This document shows positions 20,061 through 27,879 of a stretch of 47,694 bases of DNA, in pieces; position 1 is the stretch's first letter; every line of letters starts with the position of its first letter. The position numbers were made by a program, and so were the translations under genes. The stretch comes from an uncultured Pelagibacteraceae bacterium (GTDB lineage Bacteria > Pseudomonadota > Alphaproteobacteria > Pelagibacterales > Pelagibacteraceae). The stretch lies in contig CACDAL010000008.1 of assembly GCA_902550805.1 (NCBI GenBank), forward strand, positions 1-47,694, in the 5' to 3' direction. A model generated the notes under the pieces. That model searched no databases. It was not told the origin of the DNA and saw nothing but the letters and a program-made list of their open reading frames with translations.

Positions 20061-20168
20061 TTAAATTATTTAAAACTGTTTATTAATCGCAATTTACTTA
20101 ACTTTTTTGTTTTAAAAAAATATAAAAAAAAAAATAATTTTTAATTTTTTTTTAGAAAAATTATGTAT

Positions 20169-20197
20169 TTGACATAACTATTCAAAAAAAATAAAAA
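20169..20197 (+). promoter_or_regulatory. putative promoter of the 27-residue basic peptide
   Basis: Perfect -35 TTGACA at 20169-20174, 17-base spacer, weaker -10 TAAAAA at 20192-20197. It is embedded in an A/T-rich stretch lacking any gene and is the only good -35 between the acyl-CoA ligase and the peptide gene. Confidence 0.5.
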
Positions 20198-20207
20198 AAG
20201 GTAAGTA

Positions 20208-20228
20208 AACGAATCAAAAAGATTCGTT
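20208..20228 (+). promoter_or_regulatory. hairpin in the 5' leader of the basic peptide
   Basis: Perfect inverted repeat AACGAATC / GATTCGTT with a five-A loop, 21 bases before the ATG at 20250 and upstream of its Shine-Dalgarno. It is not followed by a U-run, so it is not a terminator. It could stabilise the messenger or be a protein-binding dyad. Confidence 0.5.
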
Positions 20229-20249
20229 AATAAAACAAGGGAGCTAAAG

Positions 20250-20333
20250 ATGGCTAAAAGAAGAAAAAAAGCTGCTAAAAAGAAAACTAAGAAAAAAGCT
20301 AAGAAAAAAGCTAAGAAAAGAAGAAGAAGATAA
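20250..20333 (+). CDS. 27-residue Lys/Arg-rich basic peptide
   Basis: A very short gene with a clear Shine-Dalgarno (AAGGGAG, ending about 7 bases before the ATG). The product begins MAKRRKKAAKKKTKKKA and ends KKRRRR: 14 Lys and 6 Arg out of 27, the rest Ala, one Thr and Met. Composition resembles the tails of histone H1-like or HU-tail proteins, so nucleic-acid binding is likely but unproven. It is a complete unit of its own: promoter at 20169, leader hairpin, strong ribosome site, and a terminator 22 bases after the stop. Its convergent neighbour is a CarD protein that also has a lysine-rich tail. A ribosomal-protein origin was considered, but it matches none I recognise. Confidence 0.75.
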   Translation: MAKRRKKAAKKKTKKKAKKKAKKRRRR

Positions 20334-20355
20334 TTAGTATTCTTTTTAATTGATT

Positions 20356-20393
20356 ACGCTTCTCATGGCGTTTGCGTGGGAAGCGTTTTTTTT
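20356..20393 (+). terminator. rho-independent terminator after the basic peptide gene
   Basis: Stem ACGCTTCTCA (20356-20365) with TGGGAAGCGT (20377-20386), ten pairs including one T-G, loop of 11 bases, then a run of eight T (20386-20393). It serves the plus strand; on the minus strand the base run after the stem is mixed. It abuts the stop codon of the convergent carD-like gene. Confidence 0.9.
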
Positions 20394-21180
20394 ATTTAGC
20401 AAATCCTTCTTCAGGAACGTTTTCTGCTTCGGTTTTAATTTCTGGTTTTGGAGTTTGCTTTTCTAAATTTCTTTTAAGAGCTTTATCAAGTTTTTTTTGT
20501 GCATCCTCTAAGTTTGTATTCATAACAATTTGAAATTCAGTAAGTAATCTATCGTATGCTTTTTCAAAAAGTTGTCTTTCGCTGTATGATTGATCTATCA
20601 TCAAATCATCACCTTTATTTAAATCTCTAACTACTTCTGCTAAATCGTAAATTTTACCTGATGAAATTTTAGCCTCGTATTCTTGAGCTCTTCTGCTCCA
20701 CATAGATCTCTTTATTTTTGGTTTTCCTTTTAAGAGGCTTACACATTTGTTTATTTGATTAATTGTAGAAAGTGGTCTCAAATGTGATTGCTTATTAACT
20801 GGAACCATTCCATTAGCCTTATCTTTTTCAAATTTTAATATATAGGTTTCAACATCGATCCCACCAATATTAATTTTTTTAAATTCTGTAATTTGTCCTA
20901 CACCATGTTTTGGATAAACCACATAATCTTTTATTTTATATTGTTTTTTTTCTGTTTCTTGTTTTTTTACTTTTTTAATCTCTGGTTTTTGCTCGTTGGA
21001 TTTTGGTATTCTCAAAGTATCATTCTTGAGATCTACTTTTTCATTTTTTTGTATTTTTTTTACTAAAGGTTTTTTTGATTTTTTTTTTACTTTAATTTTT
21101 TTTACTTTAATTTTTTTTACTTTATTAGTTTTTTTTTTCTTAAGCAAAGTTTTAGAAATCTTAACTTTTTTTTTTGGCAT
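20392..21180 (-). CDS. CarD/CdnL-family transcription regulator with lysine-rich N-terminal tail
   Basis: CarD-type protein that binds the RNA polymerase beta subunit and stabilises open promoters. The CarD domain begins at KIKDYVVYPKHGVGQITEF and includes GMVPVNKQSHLRPLS, RSMWSRRAQEYEAKI and the region of YDLAEVVRDL. Before it lies a tail of about 80 residues dominated by lysine with a tandem repeat KKIKVKKIKVKK and a T/S-poor basic composition, followed by an acidic-to-basic linker. I chose ATG 21180 (MPKKKVKISK; 262 residues): the alternative ATG 21252 adds 24 equally basic residues but overlaps the ferredoxin gene by 44 bases. The C-terminal 30 residues are Pro/Glu/Lys-rich. Order helicase, TerB-like, ferredoxin, carD on one strand. 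Confidence 0.88.
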   Translation of the reverse strand: MPKKKVKISKTLLKKKKTNKVKKIKVKKIKVKKKSKKPLVKKIQKNEKVDLKNDTLRIPKSNEQKPEIKKVKKQETEKKQYKIKDYVVYPKHGVGQITEFKKINIGGIDVETYILKFEKDKANGMVPVNKQSHLRPLSTINQINKCVSLLKGKPKIKRSMWSRRAQEYEAKISSGKIYDLAEVVRDLNKGDDLMIDQSYSERQLFEKAYDRLLTEFQIVMNTNLEDAQKKLDKALKRNLEKQTPKPEIKTEAENVPEEGFAK

Positions 21181-21208
21181 TTTCTTCTTTTTTTTTTTTG
21201 ATTTTTTA

Positions 21209-21535
21209 TTAAAGGTTTTCTTTAAAATATTTTTCAAATTTATTTTCTTCATCTTTAAACTTTTCGTGATCCTCTAGTGGATCTTTTTTTTCAGTTATGT
21301 TTGGCCATATATCAGAATATTTTTTATTTACTTCCAACCATTTTTCACCACCTTCTTCAGTGTCTGAAACTATAGCATCCAGTGGACATTCTGGCTCACA
21401 AACGCCACAATCTATACACTCATCAGGTTTAATTACAAGCATATTTTTTCCTTCATAAAAACAATCCACAGGACAGACTTCGACGCAATCTGTTAACTTA
21501 CATTTTATACATTTATCATTTACTAAATATGTCAT
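21209..21535 (-). CDS. fdxA: 7Fe ferredoxin (FdxA type)
   Basis: Small electron carrier with one 3Fe-4S and one 4Fe-4S cluster. 108 residues. Cys9, 12, 17 and 21 ([14 protein letters not shown]) and Cys40, 43, 46 and 50 ([13 protein letters not shown]) follow the 7Fe pattern, with PVDCFYEG containing the extra cysteine typical of FdxA proteins. The C-terminal extension ([16 protein letters not shown]) matches the alphaproteobacterial FdxA subgroup. It overlaps the TerB-like gene by 4 bases and precedes carD, an association common in alphaproteobacteria. Confidence 0.95.
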   Translation of the reverse strand: MTYLVNDKCIKCKLTDCVEVCPVDCFYEGKNMLVIKPDECIDCGVCEPECPLDAIVSDTEEGGEKWLEVNKKYSDIWPNITEKKDPLEDHEKFKDEENKFEKYFKENL

Positions 21536-21954
21536 GATCTTTTAATTCGTATCTTCTCTTTGATATCTCCTACTACTTTATCATCCAAGTACAACAAACC
21601 TGAGAGCCTTCTCATAAGATTTGTTTCATACATATCAGCATTTTCATCTGAATAAATAATATTCCAAAGAGACTCGATAATTATTTTTTTATCTTTTTCC
21701 TCAATATTCTTTATTTCCCTTGTAAAATCTAATATTTGGTTAGAATCTTTTTCTTTTTTTTCAGCTTCAATTATAATCTTATCTATTTCATTAAGATTCG
21801 CACCCATTTCTATTAGAGCTTCTTTGATAATTTTTTTTTCCTTTTCTGTAAAATTTTCATCTATCTTTGCCGAATGTATAAGCAGAGAAGCAATAGCTAT
21901 TAATGATAAATTATTTTTTTCTTCTGATTCATTTTTTTTAAACAGATTAAACAT
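21532..21954 (-). CDS. TerB-like protein
   Basis: All-helical protein of 140 residues. The TerB/DjlA-like signature is visible as [27 protein letters not shown] and [29 protein letters not shown], two halves with the characteristic acidic DxxxxxxE pairs. TerB family members bind divalent cations; the tellurite label is historical and does not imply resistance here. It sits between the helicase (1-base overlap) and the ferredoxin (4-base overlap), so it is in the same operon. As far as I recall, an S4-domain RNA-binding protein occupies this place in many alphaproteobacteria. Confidence 0.85.
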   Translation of the reverse strand: MFNLFKKNESEEKNNLSLIAIASLLIHSAKIDENFTEKEKKIIKEALIEMGANLNEIDKIIIEAEKKEKDSNQILDFTREIKNIEEKDKKIIIESLWNIIYSDENADMYETNLMRRLSGLLYLDDKVVGDIKEKIRIKRS

Positions 21955-24440
21955 TACTTTAAGTTTAGCTGACTTAATACACTAAAAGGATTATTTTTTA
22001 TATCTTTTTTTACATGTTTTTTTTCAAATATTTTTTTATTTGGAATATATTTGAAATATATATTTTTTTCTTTTTCAAAAGTTTTATAATTCATTTTCTG
22101 TATAAGTTTTATAAAATTTTCTTTATTACAACCAAGCAAATTAAGCATTTCAGGAATAAGTTTGATTTCATTAATTTTTTCATCTTTATTCGAATTTAAG
22201 ATCATAATAAAAAGTCTTTCTAGAATATCTATTCTAACAAAAAAATTGTCAAATTTTTCAAATCCACATAATAACATAAATTCTTTATTAATAGATTTTT
22301 TTTCTTCTAAAAAGTTTAATCCAAAAGTAGGAGGAGAAAGATTAATATTTTTTTCACTAAAAATTTTCCATAGAAGAATTCTTAATGAGACAGCACTTGG
22401 TTTAAATAAATTAAACAAAAAAACATGATATCTTCCAAATTTTACTCCAACTCTTCTTAATTTTTTTCTTTCATTTTGATCTAGTTTTTTAAGATATGAT
22501 GAAACATTTTCTCTTTTTACCACTCCATTATTTTCATATAAATGGTAAGAAAGTGCTCTGAGTTGAGGGTTGCTATCTTTTATATTTCTTAAATCTATAA
22601 GACTTTTTAATTCATCTTCTATTTTATTATTTAACCATTTTTGTAAATATGTGCTTAAGTTTATTTTTTCTTCATTTTCAATCATTTCATCAATAATTAA
22701 TAAAATTTTAGGATTTAAATAATCTGAGCCAGCCACTAACTTGGCTACTGGGTATTTTTTCCAATAAATTTTATAATTATCTCTCAATTCAATAAGACCT
22801 GTATTTATAATTTGATTAATTCGTTTTATAATTTCTGGACCAACATTTTGTTTTGCTGCTTTTTTTAGTGATTTGATATCAGCATCTAATGCATCTACTT
22901 TAAAATCTAACTCTAATTTCAAACCTTTTAATAGTCCAATATATTGCTGATTTATCATTACTTTTTCCTCATCAACTATTTCTGTGTCAAATATAATGTC
23001 TTGTTTTAAACCTCTGGCCAGTAGACTTGCTCTTTTATCTATAAATGTTTTTGTTAATTCTTCATGTAGTCTATCTGATAATTTGTCTTCTAAGTTTTTT
23101 GTTCTTTCAATCCAATAATCTTGATTTTCTACCCAATTTGATTTGTTTGATACATAAGCCCAAGTTCTTACATTTGCTATTCTATTAGATATTGAATCTA
23201 CATTTCCATCCAACTTATCTAAAAGAGAAAGTTGTTCTTTCATATATTGATTTGGAATTTTTTTTGAATCACTAGTTAAAAAATTGAAAACTTTTCCTAC
23301 AATTTCTATATGATGGCCATAAGTTTTTTTAACAAAATCTGGTATTTGACAACAATCCCATAAAACGCTTAAAATTAGCGGGTTGTCCTTTATGGTTACA
23401 TTTGATTTATCTTTTAAGAAATATTTTAATACTTTCTCATCTTCACACTCACCTATCCTTTTTAACCATTCTTTGTCAGGTTTTTCATCTAAAGATTTCA
23501 TTAAAGTTAATTTATTATTAAAATTGAGTTTAGAGTTTCTCCAAAAAATAAATTGAGTTTCAGGAAACTTATGATTTTCAAGAGCTTCAATTTCATTTGC
23601 GTTTACTTCGCCACATTCTCCAGTAGTGCCAAAAGACCCATCATTTAGATATCTTCCTGCTCGGCCTGCAATTTGTCCTATCTCAGATACATTTAATCTT
23701 CTGAGTTTTTTTCCATCAAATTTTTTAATATTAGAAAAATAAACATGATCCAAATCCATATTTATTCCCATACCTATTGCATCAGTTGCAACAAGGTAAT
23801 CAACATCTCCTGATTGATATAAGCTAACTTGTGCATTTCTTGTTTTGGGACTTAATGATCCCATTACAATTGCTGCGCCACCTTTTTGGCGTCTTATCAA
23901 TTCAGCAATTGCATAAACTTCCTCAGTAGAAAAAGCAATTATTGCACTTTTTCTTTCTATTCTTGAAATTTTTTTATGACCTTCAAATGTTAATTTAGAT
24001 AATCTTTCTTTGTTCATGAACTCAACATCGTCATCCAGTTTTTGAATTATATTTTTTATTGTATTAGATCCCATTAGCATGGTTAATTTTTCACCTCTAA
24101 GATTTAATAATCTATCTGTAAAAACATGACCTCTTTCATGGTCATTACACATTTGTATTTCGTCTATGCCTACAAATTCTAAATTTTTGTCTATTGGCAT
24201 AGATTCAACCGTGCATAAAAAATATCTAGCGTTAATTGGTATAATTTTTTCTTCACCAGTAATAAGAGCAACTTTAGAAGACCCAACTTTTTGAATTACC
24301 TTGTCATAAACTTCTCTTGCCAACAACCTTAGCGGAAATCCAATCATTCCAGATTGAAAAGAAAGCATGGTTTCAATTGCTAAAAAAGTTTTACCTGTAT
24401 TTGTTGGACCCAGAACTGCATTTATTTTATTATTTGACAT
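21954..24440 (-). CDS. SUV3-like DEAD/H-box helicase
   Basis: 828-residue superfamily 2 helicase. Motif I GPTNTGKT (11-18), motif II as DEIQ (93-96) in IDEIQMCNDHERG, motif V SGDVDYLVATDAIGMGINM and motif VI QIAGRAGR, with the DEIQ form shared by SUV3-type RNA helicases and the alphaproteobacterial MgpS-like group. Residues after about 480 form a helical C-terminal region including KLRRVGVKFGRYHVFLFNLFKP, which resembles the C-terminal block of these proteins. Probable roles are RNA turnover or ribosome-related remodelling. It begins a minus-strand operon with TerB-like, ferredoxin and carD genes. A 164-base gap separates it from the divergent acetoacetyl-CoA synthetase. Confidence 0.9.
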   Translation of the reverse strand: MSNNKINAVLGPTNTGKTFLAIETMLSFQSGMIGFPLRLLAREVYDKVIQKVGSSKVALITGEEKIIPINARYFLCTVESMPIDKNLEFVGIDEIQMCNDHERGHVFTDRLLNLRGEKLTMLMGSNTIKNIIQKLDDDVEFMNKERLSKLTFEGHKKISRIERKSAIIAFSTEEVYAIAELIRRQKGGAAIVMGSLSPKTRNAQVSLYQSGDVDYLVATDAIGMGINMDLDHVYFSNIKKFDGKKLRRLNVSEIGQIAGRAGRYLNDGSFGTTGECGEVNANEIEALENHKFPETQFIFWRNSKLNFNNKLTLMKSLDEKPDKEWLKRIGECEDEKVLKYFLKDKSNVTIKDNPLILSVLWDCCQIPDFVKKTYGHHIEIVGKVFNFLTSDSKKIPNQYMKEQLSLLDKLDGNVDSISNRIANVRTWAYVSNKSNWVENQDYWIERTKNLEDKLSDRLHEELTKTFIDKRASLLARGLKQDIIFDTEIVDEEKVMINQQYIGLLKGLKLELDFKVDALDADIKSLKKAAKQNVGPEIIKRINQIINTGLIELRDNYKIYWKKYPVAKLVAGSDYLNPKILLIIDEMIENEEKINLSTYLQKWLNNKIEDELKSLIDLRNIKDSNPQLRALSYHLYENNGVVKRENVSSYLKKLDQNERKKLRRVGVKFGRYHVFLFNLFKPSAVSLRILLWKIFSEKNINLSPPTFGLNFLEEKKSINKEFMLLCGFEKFDNFFVRIDILERLFIMILNSNKDEKINEIKLIPEMLNLLGCNKENFIKLIQKMNYKTFEKEKNIYFKYIPNKKIFEKKHVKKDIKNNPFSVLSQLNLK

Positions 24441-24567
24441 TTCAACTTTTAGTATGATTTTTTTTTTTCTTACTATATCTTGTTACCCAAAAAGAACAAA
24501 AATAGTCTAAAACAGGGTCGAATCAGAGAGGAAAATGTTCTCATTTTAATAATTTATAATTTTAAGG

Positions 24568-24597
24568 TTATCATAATTTCATAAAATTAAATATAAT
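24568..24597 (+). promoter_or_regulatory. putative promoter of acetoacetyl-CoA synthetase
   Basis: TTATCA (24568-24573) matches the -35 consensus at four of six positions; after 18 bases a perfect TATAAT lies at 24592-24597. Transcription would begin near 24604, at or next to the ATG (24605). A second TATAAT at 24555-24560 lacks a good -35. Confidence 0.45.
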
Positions 24598-24604
24598 TTT
24601 TTTT

Positions 24605-26560
24605 ATGCCTCAGAAATTATGGGAAGCAAATTTGTCTAATAAGAATAAATCAAATTTGTTTAAATTTGAAAAATTTCTTTCTAATAAATTTAATTATAAA
24701 GTATCAAAGAATTATAATAAATTATTAAATTGGACTATTAATAATCCAAAGTTATTTTGGAGTTCAGTTTGGGATTATACAAATGTTATAGGAAAAAAAA
24801 TTGAGAAATTTGAATTTAGTAAAGAATTTATAAAAAACAAATTTTTTGTAAGATCAAAATTAAATTTTGCTGAAAATATTTTCTCAAAAAAAGATAATTC
24901 TAAAGCAATTACTTTTATTAGTGAGACAGGTTATAGAGAGATAAGATCATGGATACAGCTTCGTCAAAATACTTCAAGGTTGATTGATTTTTTTAGAGAA
25001 AATAAAATTAAAAAAAAAGATAGAATAGTAGCTTATATGGCTAACCAAATTGAAACCATTGAATGTTTTTTAGCCACTTCAACAATTGGAGCGATATGGT
25101 CTTCTTGCTCGCCAGATTTTGGGACTCCAGGTTTGATAGAAAGATTTTCTCAAATAAAACCAAAGATATTGATTATAACTGATAGGTATTATTATAATGG
25201 CAAAGAAATAAATATTTTAGAAAGACTACCAATTATTCTAAAGAAAATAAAATCTATAAAAACTGTTGTAATAGTAAATTATCCTGGAAAAAAATATTTA
25301 AAAAAGAAAAAAATAAAAGGAAAAAAAATTTTTTATTTAAATCAAATAAAAAAAAATGCACAAAGTGAAATTAAATTTAAAAAATTTGATTTTGATCATG
25401 AATTGGCAATTTTATATTCAAGCGGTACTACAGGCAAACCAAAATGTATTTGTCATAGAGCAGGTGGAGTTTTATTACAACACTTAAAAGAACACCAGTT
25501 ACATTGCGAAGTCAAACCTGGAGATAATGTTTTTTATTTTACTACTTGTGGATGGATGATGTGGAATTGGCTTTTAACATTTCTTGCTTCGAAGGCATCA
25601 ATTGTTTTATTTGATGGTTTCCCAATGTATAAAAAAAATGATTTATTATTTAAAATTGCAGAAGAAGAAAAAATTACTCTTTTTGGCATTAGTGCAAAAT
25701 ACATTGATCAATTAAGAAAACTTAATATTAAAATAAAATCAAAATATAAATTAAGTAATTTAAAAACAATTTGTTCTACTGGATCACCTCTTTCGAATGA
25801 TGGATTTCAGTATGTATACAAGAATATTAAAAAAAATGTTCATTTGGCTTCTATCGCAGGTGGTACAGATTTAGTTTCATGTTTTGTATTAGGCAACATC
25901 TACTCCCCTGTTAATAAAGGTCAAATTCAAAACAATGGCTTAGGAATGAACACAGATGTTTTTTCAGATAAAGGAAAATCATTAATAAATAAAAAAGGTG
26001 AACTAGTTTGTAAATCACCCTTTCCATCTATGCCAAAATTATTTTGGAATGATAAGAATAATAAAAAATATAAAAAAGCTTATTTTAATAAATTTAAAAA
26101 TATTTGGCATCATGGAGACTATGCCGAAAGAAAAAAAAATGGAGGATATATTATTTATGGAAGATCTGATGCAACATTAAATCCAGGTGGAGTTAGACTT
26201 GGCACGGCAGAAATTTATTCAGTTGTAGAGAAATTTAAAAATATAAAAGAGTCAATCGTAGTAGGTCAAAACTGGGATAATGACGTAAGAATTATATTAT
26301 TTTTAGTATTAAACAAAACTAAATCACTAAATGATTTTTTTATTAAAAAACTTAAAAAAGTTATAAGATCGGAAGCTTCACCGAGACATGTTCCTGCTAA
26401 AATTATAGAGGTTACTGATATTCCTAGAACTAAGAATGGCAAAATAGTAGAATTAGCTGTTAAAAATATAATTGAAGGAAATAAGATAAAAAATATTCAA
26501 GCTTTAGCTAATCCAGATATTTTAGAACAATATAAGAATTTAGAACAATTAAAATCATAA
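24605..26560 (+). CDS. acetoacetyl-CoA synthetase
   Basis: AMP-forming ligase activating acetoacetate to acetoacetyl-CoA. 651 residues. Characteristic blocks: LWEANLSNKNKSNLFKFEKF at the N-terminus, YSSGTTGKPKCICHRAGG (A3), FYFTTCGWMMWNWL, STGSPLS, IAGGTDLVSCF, and the C-terminal SMPKLFWNDKNNKKY followed by WHHGDYAE, distinctive of this group rather than acetyl-CoA synthetase. PRHVPAKIIEV, then RTKNGK carries the catalytic lysine. It overlaps the following aminotransferase by 1 base (TAATG). It likely feeds ketone-body or polyhydroxybutyrate-derived carbon into central metabolism. Confidence 0.94.
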   Translation: MPQKLWEANLSNKNKSNLFKFEKFLSNKFNYKVSKNYNKLLNWTINNPKLFWSSVWDYTNVIGKKIEKFEFSKEFIKNKFFVRSKLNFAENIFSKKDNSKAITFISETGYREIRSWIQLRQNTSRLIDFFRENKIKKKDRIVAYMANQIETIECFLATSTIGAIWSSCSPDFGTPGLIERFSQIKPKILIITDRYYYNGKEINILERLPIILKKIKSIKTVVIVNYPGKKYLKKKKIKGKKIFYLNQIKKNAQSEIKFKKFDFDHELAILYSSGTTGKPKCICHRAGGVLLQHLKEHQLHCEVKPGDNVFYFTTCGWMMWNWLLTFLASKASIVLFDGFPMYKKNDLLFKIAEEEKITLFGISAKYIDQLRKLNIKIKSKYKLSNLKTICSTGSPLSNDGFQYVYKNIKKNVHLASIAGGTDLVSCFVLGNIYSPVNKGQIQNNGLGMNTDVFSDKGKSLINKKGELVCKSPFPSMPKLFWNDKNNKKYKKAYFNKFKNIWHHGDYAERKKNGGYIIYGRSDATLNPGGVRLGTAEIYSVVEKFKNIKESIVVGQNWDNDVRIILFLVLNKTKSLNDFFIKKLKKVIRSEASPRHVPAKIIEVTDIPRTKNGKIVELAVKNIIEGNKIKNIQALANPDILEQYKNLEQLKS

Positions 26561-27786
26561 TGATTAAAGATAAAATTAAGAATTTAGATTTATCAGCAAC
26601 ATTAAAGATAAATGAAATTTCAAAAAATCTAGAAAAAAAAGGAAAAGAAATTATAAAATTTGGTTTTGGACAATCACCCTTTCCAGTTCCCGATAAAGTT
26701 GTGGAAGAGCTCAAAAAAAATGCTCATCAAAAAAGCTATTTACCTATTCAGGGTTTATACGAGCTTCGAGAAGCTATTGCAAAATATGAGTCAAAAAATA
26801 AAAATAAAAATATTTTAACTGATCAAATAATAGTTGGACCAGGATCTAAAGAACTTATGTTCTTGTTACATATTTCTTTTGATGGAGATATAATAATTCC
26901 TGCTCCAAGTTGGGTATCATATCAACCCCAATCAGTTATTGCACAGAATAGATTTCATTGGATTGAAACTAAAGCTGAAAATAATTGGTATCCAACAAGA
27001 AAAAATATAGAGAACTTAGTTCTAAAAAATAAAAATAAAAATTATTTATTGATATTAAATTCTCCAAACAATCCTTCCGGTCAAGTATGCAATAATTTAA
27101 AAGAAATAAGCGAGATTGTAAAAAAATATAAGATTATTATTTTGTCTGATGAAATTTATTCAGAGTTAACTTTTTATGAAAAATACGAATCGATATTTAA
27201 TTATTGTCCAGACAAGGTTATTGTTAGTAATGGGCTTAGTAAATGGTGCGGTGCAGGAGGATGGAGACTTGGTTATTTTGTAATTCCAAAAGAATTAAAT
27301 CATCTAAAAGATTCTATAAAAGTTTTAGCCAGTGAAACTTTTTCATCTGTTAGTTCACCAATACAATATGCTGCAATTTCAGCTTTTAAAAATGATCATA
27401 GTGATTATGTTTTAAAGTCAAAAAATATTTTAAAAGGCGTAGGAGAATATGTTTACCAAAACTTGAAATCAAACAATGTTCTTATTAATAAACCAATGGG
27501 TGGATTTTATTTAATGCCAGAATTCTTAAACAAAAAATTTAAAACTTCATCAGAAATGTGTGCTGACTTATTAAATAAAAAATGTGTAGCAATATTACCC
27601 GGATCTGATTTTGGATTTTTAGATGAAAAAATGATTGCTAGAATAAGCTATACTGATTTTGATGGATACAATTTTATGTCTAAAATAAATTCAGATACAA
27701 ATATTGATGAAGATTTAATAAAAAAATTTGCACCAAAAATTGTAGAAGGAACAAAAAGGCTTAAAGATTGGGTTGAAAAAGTCTAA
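26560..27786 (+). CDS. class I/II pyridoxal-phosphate aminotransferase
   Basis: Fold type I aminotransferase, 408 residues. Asp197 in LSDEIYSELTF, PLP-lysine Lys228 in SNGLSKWCGAGGWRLGYF and Arg236 (substrate carboxylate) are present, as is the NSPNNPSGQV loop (about 167-176). It resembles aspartate/alanine-type enzymes; specificity cannot be read. It is translationally coupled to acetoacetyl-CoA synthetase by TAATG and precedes the TAXI transport genes by about 90 bases. Confidence 0.93.
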   Translation: MIKDKIKNLDLSATLKINEISKNLEKKGKEIIKFGFGQSPFPVPDKVVEELKKNAHQKSYLPIQGLYELREAIAKYESKNKNKNILTDQIIVGPGSKELMFLLHISFDGDIIIPAPSWVSYQPQSVIAQNRFHWIETKAENNWYPTRKNIENLVLKNKNKNYLLILNSPNNPSGQVCNNLKEISEIVKKYKIIILSDEIYSELTFYEKYESIFNYCPDKVIVSNGLSKWCGAGGWRLGYFVIPKELNHLKDSIKVLASETFSSVSSPIQYAAISAFKNDHSDYVLKSKNILKGVGEYVYQNLKSNNVLINKPMGGFYLMPEFLNKKFKTSSEMCADLLNKKCVAILPGSDFGFLDEKMIARISYTDFDGYNFMSKINSDTNIDEDLIKKFAPKIVEGTKRLKDWVEKV

Positions 27787-27792
27787 TATATA

Positions 27793-27857
27793 TTAGAATA
27801 ATTCTAAAAAACTTCTGGACAATTAAAATAAATTTTGTTTCAATTATTTATTATAAT
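27793..27857 (+). promoter_or_regulatory. regulatory region of the TAXI transporter
   Basis: A dyad TTAGAAT-A-ATTCTAA (27793-27807) and, 44 bases further, TATAAT at 27852-27857, which could be the -10 of the binding-protein gene; no convincing -35 at 17 bases. A strong Shine-Dalgarno (AAGGAGAGG, about 27867-27875) precedes the ATG at 27880. Confidence 0.45.
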
Positions 27858-27879
27858 TAACAAAGTAAGGAGAGGTAAA

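Noticed and set aside
21060-21135. Repeat array in carD as a CRISPR or satellite
   Set aside because: The period is short (KIKVK repeats) and in frame with a coding sequence; it is a protein tandem repeat.
20996-21277. Long Phe-rich open frame opposite the CarD gene
   Set aside because: It is the antisense of the Lys-rich tail (AAA read as TTT) and has no independent support.
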